Shown here piece by piece: positions 26,199 to 34,772 of a DNA stretch of 64,000 nucleotides (positions within the stretch are counted from its first letter, which is position 1; every line of letters begins with the position of its first letter). The notes beneath the pieces are model-generated. The model saw nothing but the letters and a program-made list of their open reading frames with translations. It ran no database searches and had not been told where the DNA came from. Origin of the DNA: Neptuniibacter sp. CAU 1671 (GTDB lineage Bacteria; Pseudomonadota; Gammaproteobacteria; Pseudomonadales; Balneatricaceae); contig NZ_JARHUE010000001.1 in assembly GCF_029222905.1 (NCBI RefSeq), forward strand, positions 62,001 through 126,000. The letters run 5' to 3'. The position numbers and the translations under genes are program-made.

Positions 26199-28523
26199 CT
26201 AAGAGTCCTTGGCAATCCAGGGCGACTCATACGCACTCAACTCTACTGCAATACTCTTAGCCGTGGGGGTCAGACTGCCCTGCCCGTAACTCGCTAATGG
26301 GATCAGAGGGTTACATTCGGGATAATACGCAGCGAGATTGCCACGGGGAATATCATAGGCAACCAGCCTGAAGCCCTTCACCTCACGTACGGCGTCATCT
26401 TCCCAGTGTGAGCGTAGCGTTATCAGCTGGCCCTCGGTGAAGCCAAGTTTCGCCATATCCTTAGGGTGAATAAAAACAACTTTACGCTCACCCGAGATCC
26501 CCCGATAGCGGTCATTCATGCCGTATACGGTTGTGTTGTATTGGTCATGGGACCTTAGGGTCTGCAAAATCAGACGCTTTGATTCGCCCTGTTTGCCTAC
26601 CGCATCAGAAAGTGGCGACAGAGGCAGTGGGTGGCTGTGCAGTTCCAATCGGCCGGTCGATGTTTGGAAGCGGCGTTCACGTACCGGGTTACCCAGATAA
26701 AAACCACCGGGTTCAGTGATCCGGTTATTAAAACCTTCAAACCCAGGAATGGTAGCCGCAATAAGATCGCGAATCTGACGGTAATCTGACCCAAGCGCCT
26801 GCCAGTTTACTGGCCAGTTTCCTAACACCGCATGGGCGATTTCAGCGATGATCCATGGCTCTGAACGCATAGACGCGGACAGCGGCTCAACAATACCAGA
26901 TGAGGCATGCACCATGCTGAAAGAGTCCTCGACTGTCACCTTTTGCGGCCCAGTGCTCTGCTGATCTATGTCGGTCCGGCCCAGACAGGGCAAAATCAAC
27001 GCTTCACGGCCTACAGCCAAGTGAGACCGGTTGAGCTTGGTGCTGATCTGCACGGTTAATTCGCATTTAGCCAGCGCCTGCTCGGTGATGCTCGTATCGG
27101 GCGTTGCTCTGGCAAAATTACCACCCAGTCCAATAAACACTTTGCTCTCCTGACTGAGCATGGCGGAGATCGCTTCAACCGTGGCGTGTCCTGCATGACG
27201 TGGTGGTTTGAAATTAAAATGCTGTTCTAGGCTGTCGAGCAGATCACTGCCTGGACGCTCATTGATGCCCATGGTCCGGTCACCCTGAACATTGCTGTGC
27301 CCGCGAACCGGACACAGGCCAGCACCAGGTTTACCCAACTGACCTCGCAGAGCCATCATGTTCACCAGCTCGTGAATAATCGATACCGAGTGATAATGCT
27401 GTGTCAGACCCATCGCCCAGGTTGCGATCACCTTATCAGCTTGCCTGAAGATATCCGCAGCCGCCTGAATATCAGGTTTTGACAGGCCTGACTGTGCTTC
27501 AATATCCTGCCAACTGGTGGCAGCGACCATGGCCTTATAATCGTCAGCACCTTGGGTAAACTGCTCAAGAAAAGCGTTATCCAGCACAGAGGAACCCTCT
27601 GCCGAGTCAACTCCCAGCTCCAGCAGATATTTCACCATGCCTCTGATCGCTGCCATATCACCCCCCAGTTTAGGAGTCAGATACAGGCTATGCATGGTAG
27701 TGGCAGATTGAGTCAGCATCTCAACCGGATTTTGCGGATGCTGAAACCGCTCCAACCCGCGCTCTTTCAGGGTATTAAAAACGACAATTTTAGCGCCGCG
27801 TTTGATTGCATTGCGCAGGGTATCCAGCATCCGCGGATGATTAGTCCCCGGGTTCTGACCAAACACAAAAATGGCATCTGCAAGCTCAAAGTCATCCAGC
27901 GTAACCGTGCCTTTGCCCACACCAATACTGCTGGTCAATGCCACGCCACTGGCTTCGTGACACATATTGGAACAGTCAGGAAAATTATTGGTACCAAAGG
28001 CTCTGCCAAACAACTGATACAGATACGCCGCCTCATTGCTGGCACGCCCTGAGGTGTAGAGTTCAAGCTGATCAGGGTTGTCCAGTTGCTTAAGGTGCGA
28101 AGCAATCAACGACAACGCGGCATCCCAACTGATCGGCTGATAGCGATCTGATTGCGGATCGTAGCGCATCGGCTCGGTCAGGCGGCCCTGATATTCCAGA
28201 AAATAGTCAGACTGCTGCCGCAGCCAGCTCACGGAATAGCGCTCAAAAAAAGCAGGGTCAACGCGTTTTGACGTCGCTTCCCAGGTTACGGCTTTTGCGC
28301 CGTTTTCACAGAAACGAATTCGGCTTGGATGATGATCCTCACCCCAGGCACAGCCGGGACAGTCAAATCCATCCGGTTGATTGGCCTTCAGCAGGGAGCG
28401 GATGTTGACTGCAGGCTGTTCGCTTTTAAACAGAAATTTCAGCGTACTGCCCAACGCGCCCCAGCCACCGGCGTAACCCATGTATGGAGGTTTGGCAAAA
28501 TAATTATTATTGTTGTTTGTCAT
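26199..28523 (-). CDS. FdhF/YdeP-type molybdopterin oxidoreductase (formate-dehydrogenase-like)
   Basis: 774 residues of the bis-MGD oxidoreductase family, YdeP/Fdh-alpha-like branch. N-terminal CPGCAWGEDHH replaces the usual four-cysteine cluster site; the Mo-ligand cysteine region is SNMCHEASGVAL (cysteine, not selenocysteine); VFGQNPGTNHPRML and GLGGNFARATPDT are cofactor-binding segments. fdhD lies immediately upstream. It may oxidise formate, which would fit formaldehyde release by the neighbouring demethylase-like oxygenase, but YdeP-type substrates are not established. Codons 4-8 encode five Asn, forming an A-rich AAN tract. Confidence 0.85.
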   Translation of the reverse strand: MTNNNNNYFAKPPYMGYAGGWGALGSTLKFLFKSEQPAVNIRSLLKANQPDGFDCPGCAWGEDHHPSRIRFCENGAKAVTWEATSKRVDPAFFERYSVSWLRQQSDYFLEYQGRLTEPMRYDPQSDRYQPISWDAALSLIASHLKQLDNPDQLELYTSGRASNEAAYLYQLFGRAFGTNNFPDCSNMCHEASGVALTSSIGVGKGTVTLDDFELADAIFVFGQNPGTNHPRMLDTLRNAIKRGAKIVVFNTLKERGLERFQHPQNPVEMLTQSATTMHSLYLTPKLGGDMAAIRGMVKYLLELGVDSAEGSSVLDNAFLEQFTQGADDYKAMVAATSWQDIEAQSGLSKPDIQAAADIFRQADKVIATWAMGLTQHYHSVSIIHELVNMMALRGQLGKPGAGLCPVRGHSNVQGDRTMGINERPGSDLLDSLEQHFNFKPPRHAGHATVEAISAMLSQESKVFIGLGGNFARATPDTSITEQALAKCELTVQISTKLNRSHLAVGREALILPCLGRTDIDQQSTGPQKVTVEDSFSMVHASSGIVEPLSASMRSEPWIIAEIAHAVLGNWPVNWQALGSDYRQIRDLIAATIPGFEGFNNRITEPGGFYLGNPVRERRFQTSTGRLELHSHPLPLSPLSDAVGKQGESKRLILQTLRSHDQYNTTVYGMNDRYRGISGERKVVFIHPKDMAKLGFTEGQLITLRSHWEDDAVREVKGFRLVAYDIPRGNLAAYYPECNPLIPLASYGQGSLTPTAKSIAVELSAYESPWIAKDS
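28503..28517 (-). promoter_or_regulatory. A-rich (AAN)5 tract in the first codons of the fdh-like gene
   Basis: AACAACAATAATAAT spans codons 4-8 just after the start. It fits the AANAANAA catabolite-activity motif bound by Hfq/Crc in Pseudomonas mRNAs, which can lie inside the first codons. Function inferred. Confidence 0.45.
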
Positions 28524-28547
28524 AAAGTTTCAGCAAGAATTTGATTA

Positions 28548-29388
28548 TTATTGATTTTTACTAAAGATCCGCACCTCACCCTGACGCGTTTGCTGAATCA
28601 GATTTAAGCCATGCTGTTGCGCCATCATCACTGCCTGATAACTAGGACTGGAAAGATGCACTAAACATCCAAGGCCTGCATTGATCGCTTTGTAGACCAG
28701 CTCAACACTGCTTCGACTGCTCATCACAATGCTGTGTTCAGTCAGATTCAAACCTGAATTCAAACCATAACCAATCACTTTATCCATCGCATTGTGACGC
28801 CCGATATCCTCCTGAATGGTGATGATCTGCCCCTCTCGATCGAGCAAAACTGCAGCATGCAGGCCACCATGAGGACTTTGTTGTGACTGCCAGTCATCAA
28901 GTCGCTGATGCAGATCACCGAAGCTACTCAACGATGGCATAACCCGATCATCCAGTCTGTTCAGGCTGGGAAATACCTCTGCAAGCTGTTGCGTACCGCA
29001 CACACCGCAACCGGCCATACGGCGGGCAACAGCACGACTGCGGTAGTGATGAGAGGCACGGCTGCTAAGGGTAATATCCATAACCCAGCTGGTCAGGGTC
29101 GATACCTCAACCTTTAGCATTGTCTGGCCGTTCAAAGTGGATATCACGAATCTCGTCGGGGTGATTAATAACCCCTTCACTGAAGAGAAAACCGGTGGCG
29201 AAATACTCAAGCGACAGAGGTGAAACCATCATCACGACATGAGCGACCTGATTGATGGTAATGGCCAGAGCCACCTCTTCAACCAACGCAGTTTCGATGA
29301 CCGCATTATCACTGGCCTGAGTGTATGGCATGGTTTGCCGAGAACCTGATTTCATCTCAATTAAGTCAGCCTGCTGGTTAGGTAGCAC
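28548..29388 (-). pseudogene. fdhD: FdhD sulfurtransferase, interrupted by an apparent one-base frameshift
   Basis: FdhD sulfurates the molybdenum cofactor of formate dehydrogenases. The first part (GTG 29388, preceded by AAGGA) runs ETALVEEVALAI..HVVMMVSPLSLEYFATGF..SEGV to a TGA at 29107-29109; the rest, with the CGVCG sulfur-transfer motif, GGLHAAVL and EDIGRHNAMDKVIG, lies in the next frame down to 28548. Dropping one A from the AAA at 29113-29115 joins them as DNAK-VEVSTL into about 279 residues, the normal FdhD length. A sequencing error, a real mutation or programmed frameshifting are all possible. Confidence 0.85.
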
Positions 29389-29551
29389 CCCAGATTCCTT
29401 TTAATCAACACCCCTTCGGGTCGTTTAATCCCTTAATACCGGTAATTAAAGCTAAGCCCATATGACCAAAGCAGCAAGATATTTATACTGATTAAACTTA
29501 AATAAATTCTTATTAATCAATTATTAAAAAACATATTTGCAGACTTTATAT

Positions 29552-29570
29552 CGCCCTGAGATTCAGGGCG
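29552..29570 (-). terminator. GC-rich hairpin after the first vanA-like gene
   Basis: CGCCCTGA (29552-29559), GAT, TCAGGGCG (29563-29570), 11 bp past the oxygenase stop on the minus strand and without a T tract. It may stabilise the upstream mRNA or attenuate read-through into fdhD. Confidence 0.55.
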
Positions 29571-29581
29571 GACAATCTGAT

Positions 29582-30640
29582 TCAGGCTGACTCGGCTTCA
29601 ATCATTGAGCGTAGTTTACGCCGTACCCGGATGCCGCCGGCATCACTGGAGAGCAATACCGGATTCAATCCCAGAAGGTCGATACCGCCCATTTCACGCT
29701 GCTGCGCTTCAATCACCGGTTTGTCTTCAAGGGTGAACGCCTCAATCATGCCGTCCATCTTGGCTTTGTTGTACGCCGCATCATCCATCATGTAATTACG
29801 GGTAGAGGCAAAAAAGTAGTGTGTGGTGGTGGCGGATTCAGGCGTCATGATATGGAAGTCATACAGCACCAGACCGTCCTGATGATAATCTTCGGCATCC
29901 TGCACAGCACCCACTGTCAGTTGCATATTGGACGGTGCGTGCCATACCACTTCAAAAAACTGATTCGCGGTATCTTCTGGACGTGCCAGATTTTGCGCAA
30001 ACAACAGCATGGCCGGGTCTGCCAGCCAGTCCCAACGCACCGTAATATTATCCCCGGCCTCACTGACCTTTGGCAGCAGTGGACTTAACTTGCCATTGGT
30101 ATTGATCAGCGGACCGTGCAGGTGATCAATATGAGACAGATCCATAATGTTGTCCGTGACCAGCTCATAATTACATTTGTTATGCATGTACGTGTGGGCA
30201 ACAGCACTGTCAGGATTACGGGTCAGACAGGAACAATCCATGATTTTGCTGGGGTCTGCTTTATCCTGCTCCCCCATCCAGATCCAGATAAAACCATCAC
30301 GTTCTTCCACCGCATAGGTATTCAGTTTGCATGCCTGTGGAATTTTTCCGTTGCCATGGGGGTTATTGGTGCATTCACCCTGCGCATCAAAGGTCAGGCC
30401 GTGATAGTGGCAGGTGACGGTATCCCCTTCACGCTTGCCAATATTCAGAGGCGCAAACCGGTGTGGGCAGCGGTTGCTCATGGCGACTGGCTTACCTTCT
30501 AACGTGCGGTAAAACAGTACGGACTCCGACAGGATAGTTCTGGCAAAGAGTTCTTCACCGACGATCTCCTCACTCAGTGCCGCAACATACCATGCGTTCT
30601 TCAAAAAGCGGTAGCCATCGGATGTGATGATATTTTCCAT
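29582..30640 (-). CDS. VanA-like Rieske oxygenase 1 (aromatic O-demethylase type)
   Basis: 352 residues. Rieske cluster CPHRFAPLNIG / CHYHGLTF (residues about 58-80) and mononuclear iron site DNIMDLSHIDHLHGP (about 162) are intact, as in vanillate O-demethylase VanA. It is paralogous along its whole length to the protein at 55398-56462. No reductase is adjacent; the VanB-like protein at 54375 could serve it in trans. A sigma-54 promoter is placed at 30980, with fdhD, an fdh-like gene and activator 1 downstream. The true substrate is unknown. Confidence 0.88.
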   Translation of the reverse strand: MENIITSDGYRFLKNAWYVAALSEEIVGEELFARTILSESVLFYRTLEGKPVAMSNRCPHRFAPLNIGKREGDTVTCHYHGLTFDAQGECTNNPHGNGKIPQACKLNTYAVEERDGFIWIWMGEQDKADPSKIMDCSCLTRNPDSAVAHTYMHNKCNYELVTDNIMDLSHIDHLHGPLINTNGKLSPLLPKVSEAGDNITVRWDWLADPAMLLFAQNLARPEDTANQFFEVVWHAPSNMQLTVGAVQDAEDYHQDGLVLYDFHIMTPESATTTHYFFASTRNYMMDDAAYNKAKMDGMIEAFTLEDKPVIEAQQREMGGIDLLGLNPVLLSSDAGGIRVRRKLRSMIEAESA

Positions 30641-30647
30641 TTTTATT
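30640..30647 (-). promoter_or_regulatory. Minimal AANAANAA match at the vanA-like 1 start
   Basis: AATAAAAA lies between GGAG and the ATG. This is the minimum eight-base catabolite-activity motif and could arise by chance. Confidence 0.3.
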
Positions 30648-31169
30648 CTCCTCTATCCGTTTGTATTGCCAGGATCTCTGGGCAATATGTGGATCGGTGT
30701 TGTGGATGGGTCGTGCATAGGAATGACAGGCATGAATAAATCACGCTGCCTGAATGACTTAACGCGACGAATAAAAACGGCAGGACGCAATGACGTGAAA
30801 AACACCCACAAGCATATGCAGGACAGAGCCTGCCTGTAGGACGTTTACGGCTTAGATGTTCGCCTGAATGGCGAGGGTCTGCGTTATCTTCTGACCATAT
30901 AAAGCGAATAGTCAAAGACATCCATATTATTTTTATTGTCAGCATGTTTTTTATATTTATTGTTTTTTAACTGCTTACAGCAGAGAGCATGCCAACAACC
31001 AAATAAATTTTATAACATTGATTTTATTGGTTTATTTTTTATATCTAAAAAAACGACTGAAAATCATCACCGGATATTTGTCATTTAATGAAATTATTCA
31101 GCAAACAATTTCATCAAATCTTTAAACAATTAAAGGCATTATCGGGTGCCATTATGACACCTCACCCGG
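30641..31169 (-). other. Upstream region of vanA-like 1: long leader and upstream inverted repeat
   Basis: 529 bp gap. From a sigma-54 promoter at 30980 the leader would be about 330 bases and contain small hairpins (GCAGG/CCTGC at 30818-30833; CAGGCA/TGCCTG at 30727-30752). Further upstream ATGAAATT (31088-31095) and AATTTCAT (31107-31114) form an inverted repeat centred about 132 bp before the presumed start, the right distance for an enhancer site. An ORF on the minus strand here looks random. Confidence 0.45.
30980..30995 (-). promoter_or_regulatory. Sigma-54 promoter candidate for vanA-like 1
   Basis: Minus strand TTGGCATGCTCTCTGCT: GG and GC separated by exactly 10 bases, TGGCA and TGCT matching the -24/-12 consensus. 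Confidence 0.65.
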
Positions 31170-32114
31170 CTATTCCCTTTCGGCGATTTTAATACCGACC
31201 AATCGATCAATCAGTGCAGTCATGGGGGCAATCTGGCCCACTGACTGATGTTTTCTGATCACCACGCCGCTGATCGCATCCCGTTCCAGCGGGCGGCCTT
31301 TTTCATAGTCCACCAGCATTGAGGTTTTGATGGCATCAAACTGGCTGATAAGTGTAAACATCTCATCAACATCGGTCTGGGTCAGATCGACCCCTTCAAT
31401 CATGGCTGCCGCAGCGGTTTCCTGCATGATCTGATACACACAGGGTCCGAGCACCGAGTCTGAAGTAATCTGGCGGGTATCCAGTCCGGTAACGACGGAG
31501 AGCGGATTAACGCCGTTATTGACCAGCAGCTTACGCCACAACTCCTTGCGTATATCCGGACTCAGCTTGGCATCAATGCGCGCATCCTTAAACACAGCGA
31601 GTAACTGGTCCAGAAAAAGAGCGCTGGATTCTCCAGACTGGCTGGGCCACTGACCGAACACCACCTGCGCCACGCCCCGGGCCTCAACCACACCCGGCGC
31701 AATAATATGCCCACCGATACGCACCGCCAGTCCACCCAGCGTGCGTTCATCACCCAGCACGCGCGCAATCTGGGTTTCGTTTTCCACCCCGTTCTGCAGC
31801 GACAACACAGGACAGTGCCCCACCTTAAGCCAGTCCGACATCTCAGTCAGTACCTGATGGGTCACGGTGCTCTTCAGGGTAATGATGATAAGGTCATACT
31901 CATCACAGACATGTCCATCGCGCCAAACTTCCTGGCTCAGCGCAGTGACCTTCTGATTAAACACCAATGACTCATGGGACAGCGACAGGCCCTGTTGCTG
32001 CAGCGCCTCCAGATGGGGCCCGCGGGCAATGAAGGTGACCGCATGTCCGGCTTCAATCAGACGTGCACCGTAATAACAGCCGATGCCACCGGCACCCCAA
32101 ATTGCAATCTTCAA
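31170..32114 (-). CDS. Ketopantoate reductase (PanE/ApbA)-family oxidoreductase
   Basis: 314 residues with the N-terminal NADPH motif IWGAGGIGCYYGARLIEAGH, the conserved LQNGVENE (about 108) and the C-terminal catalytic-lysine region ELWRKLLVNNGVNPLS (about 188). The start is TTG 32114 with AAGGAG 8 bases upstream. Paired with an SDR gene next to a LysR regulator inside an aromatic cluster, it is more likely a catabolic 2-oxoacid reductase than pantothenate enzyme, but that is inference. Confidence 0.85.
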   Translation of the reverse strand: MKIAIWGAGGIGCYYGARLIEAGHAVTFIARGPHLEALQQQGLSLSHESLVFNQKVTALSQEVWRDGHVCDEYDLIIITLKSTVTHQVLTEMSDWLKVGHCPVLSLQNGVENETQIARVLGDERTLGGLAVRIGGHIIAPGVVEARGVAQVVFGQWPSQSGESSALFLDQLLAVFKDARIDAKLSPDIRKELWRKLLVNNGVNPLSVVTGLDTRQITSDSVLGPCVYQIMQETAAAAMIEGVDLTQTDVDEMFTLISQFDAIKTSMLVDYEKGRPLERDAISGVVIRKHQSVGQIAPMTALIDRLVGIKIAERE

Positions 32115-32174
32115 CGACAGACTCCTTAGCCTATACCTGCAGCACGCATATCAGCTTCAGGTCTGATCGCCTTA

Positions 32175-32966
32175 TCAGGCGATCGACTCGACGATACCAC
32201 CCTCGACTTTCAAGGCCGCACCTGAGGTGTAACTGGCCTGCGGGCTGGCAATATAAACACACATGCTGGCCACCTCTTCTGGTTGCGCAAAACGCCACAA
32301 CAGGGTTGATGGACGGTTTTCTTGCAGGAACACAGCCTGCATCTCCTCTGCAGAAATACCGCGCTCTTCTGCCAGTGCTGCCATATAGGCTGCCACACCT
32401 TCAGTCAGGGTCGGCCCGGGCAAAATAGTGTTAACCGTGACACCGGTTCCGGCCAGAGTTTTCGCCAGACCTCGGGACAGTCCCTGCATCGCAGCTTTAC
32501 TAACCCCATAATGCAGCATGTCCTGTGGGATATTCAGTGCAGACTCACTGGAGATAAACTGAATACGACCCCAGCCACGGTCTTTCATCCCCGCTGCATA
32601 ATACCGGCTGATGCGCACACCGCTCATGACATTGGTATTGAGCATGGCCTCCCAACGTTCATCGGTCAGGGTAAAAATATCACCCGGTTCATAGATACCG
32701 AGGTTATTAATCAGAATATCCGCCGCTGGCTCGGCCTGGGTAAGCGCGAGGCATCCCTCTGCGGTGCTCAAATCAAACGCGTGGCCACGTGCGCTGCCGC
32801 CCATTGTTTGAGACAGGTTTTGCAGTGCATGCTGCAGTTTCTCTTCACTGCGACCGCAAATAACCACGTCGGCCCCCGCCGCTTTTAATCTCTGAGCGAT
32901 GGCCAGACCGATCCCCTCTGTGGCACCGGTGACGACAGCTGTTTTACCCGATAGATCGATATTCAT
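32175..32966 (-). CDS. Short-chain dehydrogenase/reductase
   Basis: About 263 residues, classical SDR. Cofactor motif TGATEGIGLAIA, NNLGIY, catalytic Ser in QFISSESALN, and YGVSK with the Tyr and Lys, then the PGPTLTEG turn. Two adjacent ATG codons (32969, 32966) follow AGGAG; 32966 has the better spacing. It is divergent from the LysR gene and shares an ATAC-N7-GTAT operator region with it, so it is probably regulated by that LysR protein. Confidence 0.9.
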   Translation of the reverse strand: MNIDLSGKTAVVTGATEGIGLAIAQRLKAAGADVVICGRSEEKLQHALQNLSQTMGGSARGHAFDLSTAEGCLALTQAEPAADILINNLGIYEPGDIFTLTDERWEAMLNTNVMSGVRISRYYAAGMKDRGWGRIQFISSESALNIPQDMLHYGVSKAAMQGLSRGLAKTLAGTGVTVNTILPGPTLTEGVAAYMAALAEERGISAEEMQAVFLQENRPSTLLWRFAQPEEVASMCVYIASPQASYTSGAALKVEGGIVESIA

Positions 32967-33023
32967 CATTTCACTCCTGAACAACAGATTGGGTTATCGA
33001 AGGATTGACAACCGGCAATCAAA

Positions 33024-33038
33024 ATACTTAAAAGGTAT
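33024..33038 (+). promoter_or_regulatory. LysR-type operator ATAC-N7-GTAT (lysR/SDR divergent promoter)
   Basis: ATACTTAAAAGGTAT matches the CatM/BenM/CatR consensus exactly and continues with TAAG. It stands 32 bp before the lysR start, between divergent genes. Nearly the same sequence recurs before dmpC. Confidence 0.75.
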
Positions 33039-33070
33039 TAAGTTGTATTTCTTAAAACCTCTGGTGACTT

Positions 33071-33970
33071 ATGGATCTGCGTAAACTGCGTTACTTTATT
33101 GCTGTAGCTGAAGAGGAGCATATTGGCCGTGCCGCCATGCTGCTGAACATCTCTCAGCCACCTCTGACACGTCAGATTCACCAGCTTGAAGAGGAACTGG
33201 GCGTTGCCCTGTTTAACCGTACTCCCAAAGGTATGGAGATCACTGAAGCCGGTGCCATGTTTCTCGATGAAGCGAAAAACATCTTTGCCTTGGTTGAGCA
33301 GGCCACTGAGCGAACACAACGTGCCGGTGCTGGCCGTCTGGGTCGATTAGATGTCGCCATTTTCGGTTCAGGTATCCTGGAAACCATTCCCAAGGTTTTA
33401 CTGGCGTTTCGTCAGCGCTTTCCAGATGTGAAGGTCGTGCTTCATACCATGGATAAAGCTGCCCAGATCGAGGCCCTGCGTCAGCGCCGTATCACCGTTG
33501 GCTTTAATCGCCTGCTCTCACCACTGCCTGACATCGCATCTGAAGTGGTGACCTCAGAGAATTTATTGTTAGTGGTGAATGATAGTCACCCTTTTTCTAA
33601 GCAACAATGTGTTGATTTTAATGACCTGAAAGCGCAGCCCCTGATTCTGTTTCCCAATCAGGGTCGGCCTAACTTTATTGATCGGGTCAACAAACTCTGC
33701 CAGGAAGCCGGGTTTACGCCAACGGTCTCGCAGGAGGTTAACGATGCGGTCACCGCCGTGGCGCTGGTGGCCAGTGGCTTTGGTGTCTGCATTCTGCCGG
33801 AATCCGCCACTGCTCTGCAGTTGCCAGGCGTGTCATATGTCCCACTCACGAATATGCCAATGGACAGCAAGGTCGACCTGAGCTGCATCTACCGTGATAA
33901 CGACAAGTCACCTTTGCTTAAATCATTCCTGACCGTAGTCCGGGAGTTCAAGAAAGCTCAGGCGGAGTAG
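33071..33970 (+). CDS. LysR-type regulator, CatR/BenM-like
   Basis: 299 residues: winged HTH (LRYFIAVAEEEHIGRAAMLL, then SQPPLTRQIHQLEEELGVAL) and effector domain opening LDVAIFGSGILETIPKVLLAF. The sequence type is that of the CatM/BenM/CbnR branch, which responds to muconate or aromatic acids, and the DNA supports this because the branch's ATAC-N7-GTAT operator is present both here and before dmpC. The 3' end overlaps the converging ferredoxin gene by 23 bp. Confidence 0.9.
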   Translation: MDLRKLRYFIAVAEEEHIGRAAMLLNISQPPLTRQIHQLEEELGVALFNRTPKGMEITEAGAMFLDEAKNIFALVEQATERTQRAGAGRLGRLDVAIFGSGILETIPKVLLAFRQRFPDVKVVLHTMDKAAQIEALRQRRITVGFNRLLSPLPDIASEVVTSENLLLVVNDSHPFSKQQCVDFNDLKAQPLILFPNQGRPNFIDRVNKLCQEAGFTPTVSQEVNDAVTAVALVASGFGVCILPESATALQLPGVSYVPLTNMPMDSKVDLSCIYRDNDKSPLLKSFLTVVREFKKAQAE

Positions 33971-34280
33971 TTTTGCAGCCCCGGCCAAATGAGGCCTTCA
34001 TTTTGCCGATAACCCGCAGCGTGATAGGTGACTGCGGATTGATACGGCAGGCCAGTACCCTGCCCTCAGACAGATCGTCTTCATTCACATGACAGCGGCT
34101 CATTGCCAGTGGCTGATATTCGCCATCCAGCACTTCAACCTTGCAAACACCACAGGCACCGCCCCGGCAACCGGAGGGTATGCCACGACGACCCAGCCGA
34201 AACATACCATCCAGAACAGACTGAGCCTCATCACACAGGAAAGACTCGTCGGTATCCACAATCTCGATCAGATGCTTCAT
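33948..34280 (-). CDS. dmpQ: [2Fe-2S] ferredoxin, catechol dioxygenase-reactivating type
   Basis: 110 residues with the plant-type cluster motif CRGGACGVCKVEVLDG and distal cysteine in RVLACRINPQSP. This is the DmpQ/XylT type, which re-reduces iron in oxidised catechol 2,3-dioxygenase. Normally it is next to the dioxygenase gene; here it is the last gene of the operon, about 12 kb away. The next gene upstream ends 14 bp before its start. Confidence 0.82.
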   Translation of the reverse strand: MKHLIEIVDTDESFLCDEAQSVLDGMFRLGRRGIPSGCRGGACGVCKVEVLDGEYQPLAMSRCHVNEDDLSEGRVLACRINPQSPITLRVIGKMKASFGRGCKTTPPELS

Positions 34281-34294
34281 TATCCAAGCTCCAA

Positions 34295-34720
34295 TCAGTT
34301 TGTCGCTGCCGCAGCCGCCCGATCTGTAATCTCCTGCTTGCGCATCTCCGCCGCTGGAATACCACCAATACTCCAGTCATCCGGATCGATCTGGATGATT
34401 CGGCCACGCACCACGCTCTGTTCTACAGACAACGCAGACGCAACCAAACGTGAGAATCCCAGCATCAGTTCATGGCGCTGCTCTTTCGGACGACCACTGA
34501 GGACAATCGCTTCAAAAAAAGGTGCACCTTTATGGCCTGGAGTCACCGGTTTACCGGCTACGCCCAGTGCATTGGCAGGATAATAGTTGATAAAAACACG
34601 TACCCGCTCCATCGGGGCACTGAGGACACGGGAATAGAGTTCAGACGCATCTGTAATGAGCTGAGCGGCGTCGGCCTCACTGCAGGACTGCTCAGCAAGG
34701 TGAAAGGTAACAATTGGCAT
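34295..34720 (-). CDS. Tautomerase-superfamily protein
   Basis: 141 residues starting MPIVTFHLAE, so Pro-1 is available as catalytic base. ERVRVFINYYPANALGVAG resembles the cis-CaaD/MSAD branch of about 145 residues rather than the 62-residue 4-oxalocrotonate tautomerase. The start is set by AAAGGAG before ATG 34720. It ends ITDRAAAAATN, echoing the tail of the small tautomerase at 37510. Possible role: isomerising substituted oxalocrotonates; not proven. Confidence 0.75.
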   Translation of the reverse strand: MPIVTFHLAEQSCSEADAAQLITDASELYSRVLSAPMERVRVFINYYPANALGVAGKPVTPGHKGAPFFEAIVLSGRPKEQRHELMLGFSRLVASALSVEQSVVRGRIIQIDPDDWSIGGIPAAEMRKQEITDRAAAAATN

Positions 34721-34730
34721 ATCGACTCCT

Positions 34731-34741
34731 TTATTATTGTT
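34731..34741 (-). promoter_or_regulatory. A-rich AAN tract next to the tautomerase ribosome site
   Basis: AACAATAATAA runs straight into AGGAG, the geometry of known Hfq/Crc targets such as amiE. Confidence 0.55.
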
Positions 34742-34772
34742 AGCGGGTCGGATCAGCTTTGAAAGGGAGGGC

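Noticed and set aside
26199-28523. Selenocysteine in the formate-dehydrogenase-like enzyme.
   Set aside because: There is no in-frame TGA at the active-site position; the codon there is cysteine.
30643-30945. 100-codon frame on the minus strand in the leader of vanA-like 1.
   Set aside because: The translation is unlike any family, rich in Cys/Ser/Arg, has no ribosome site, and overlaps the promoter leader.
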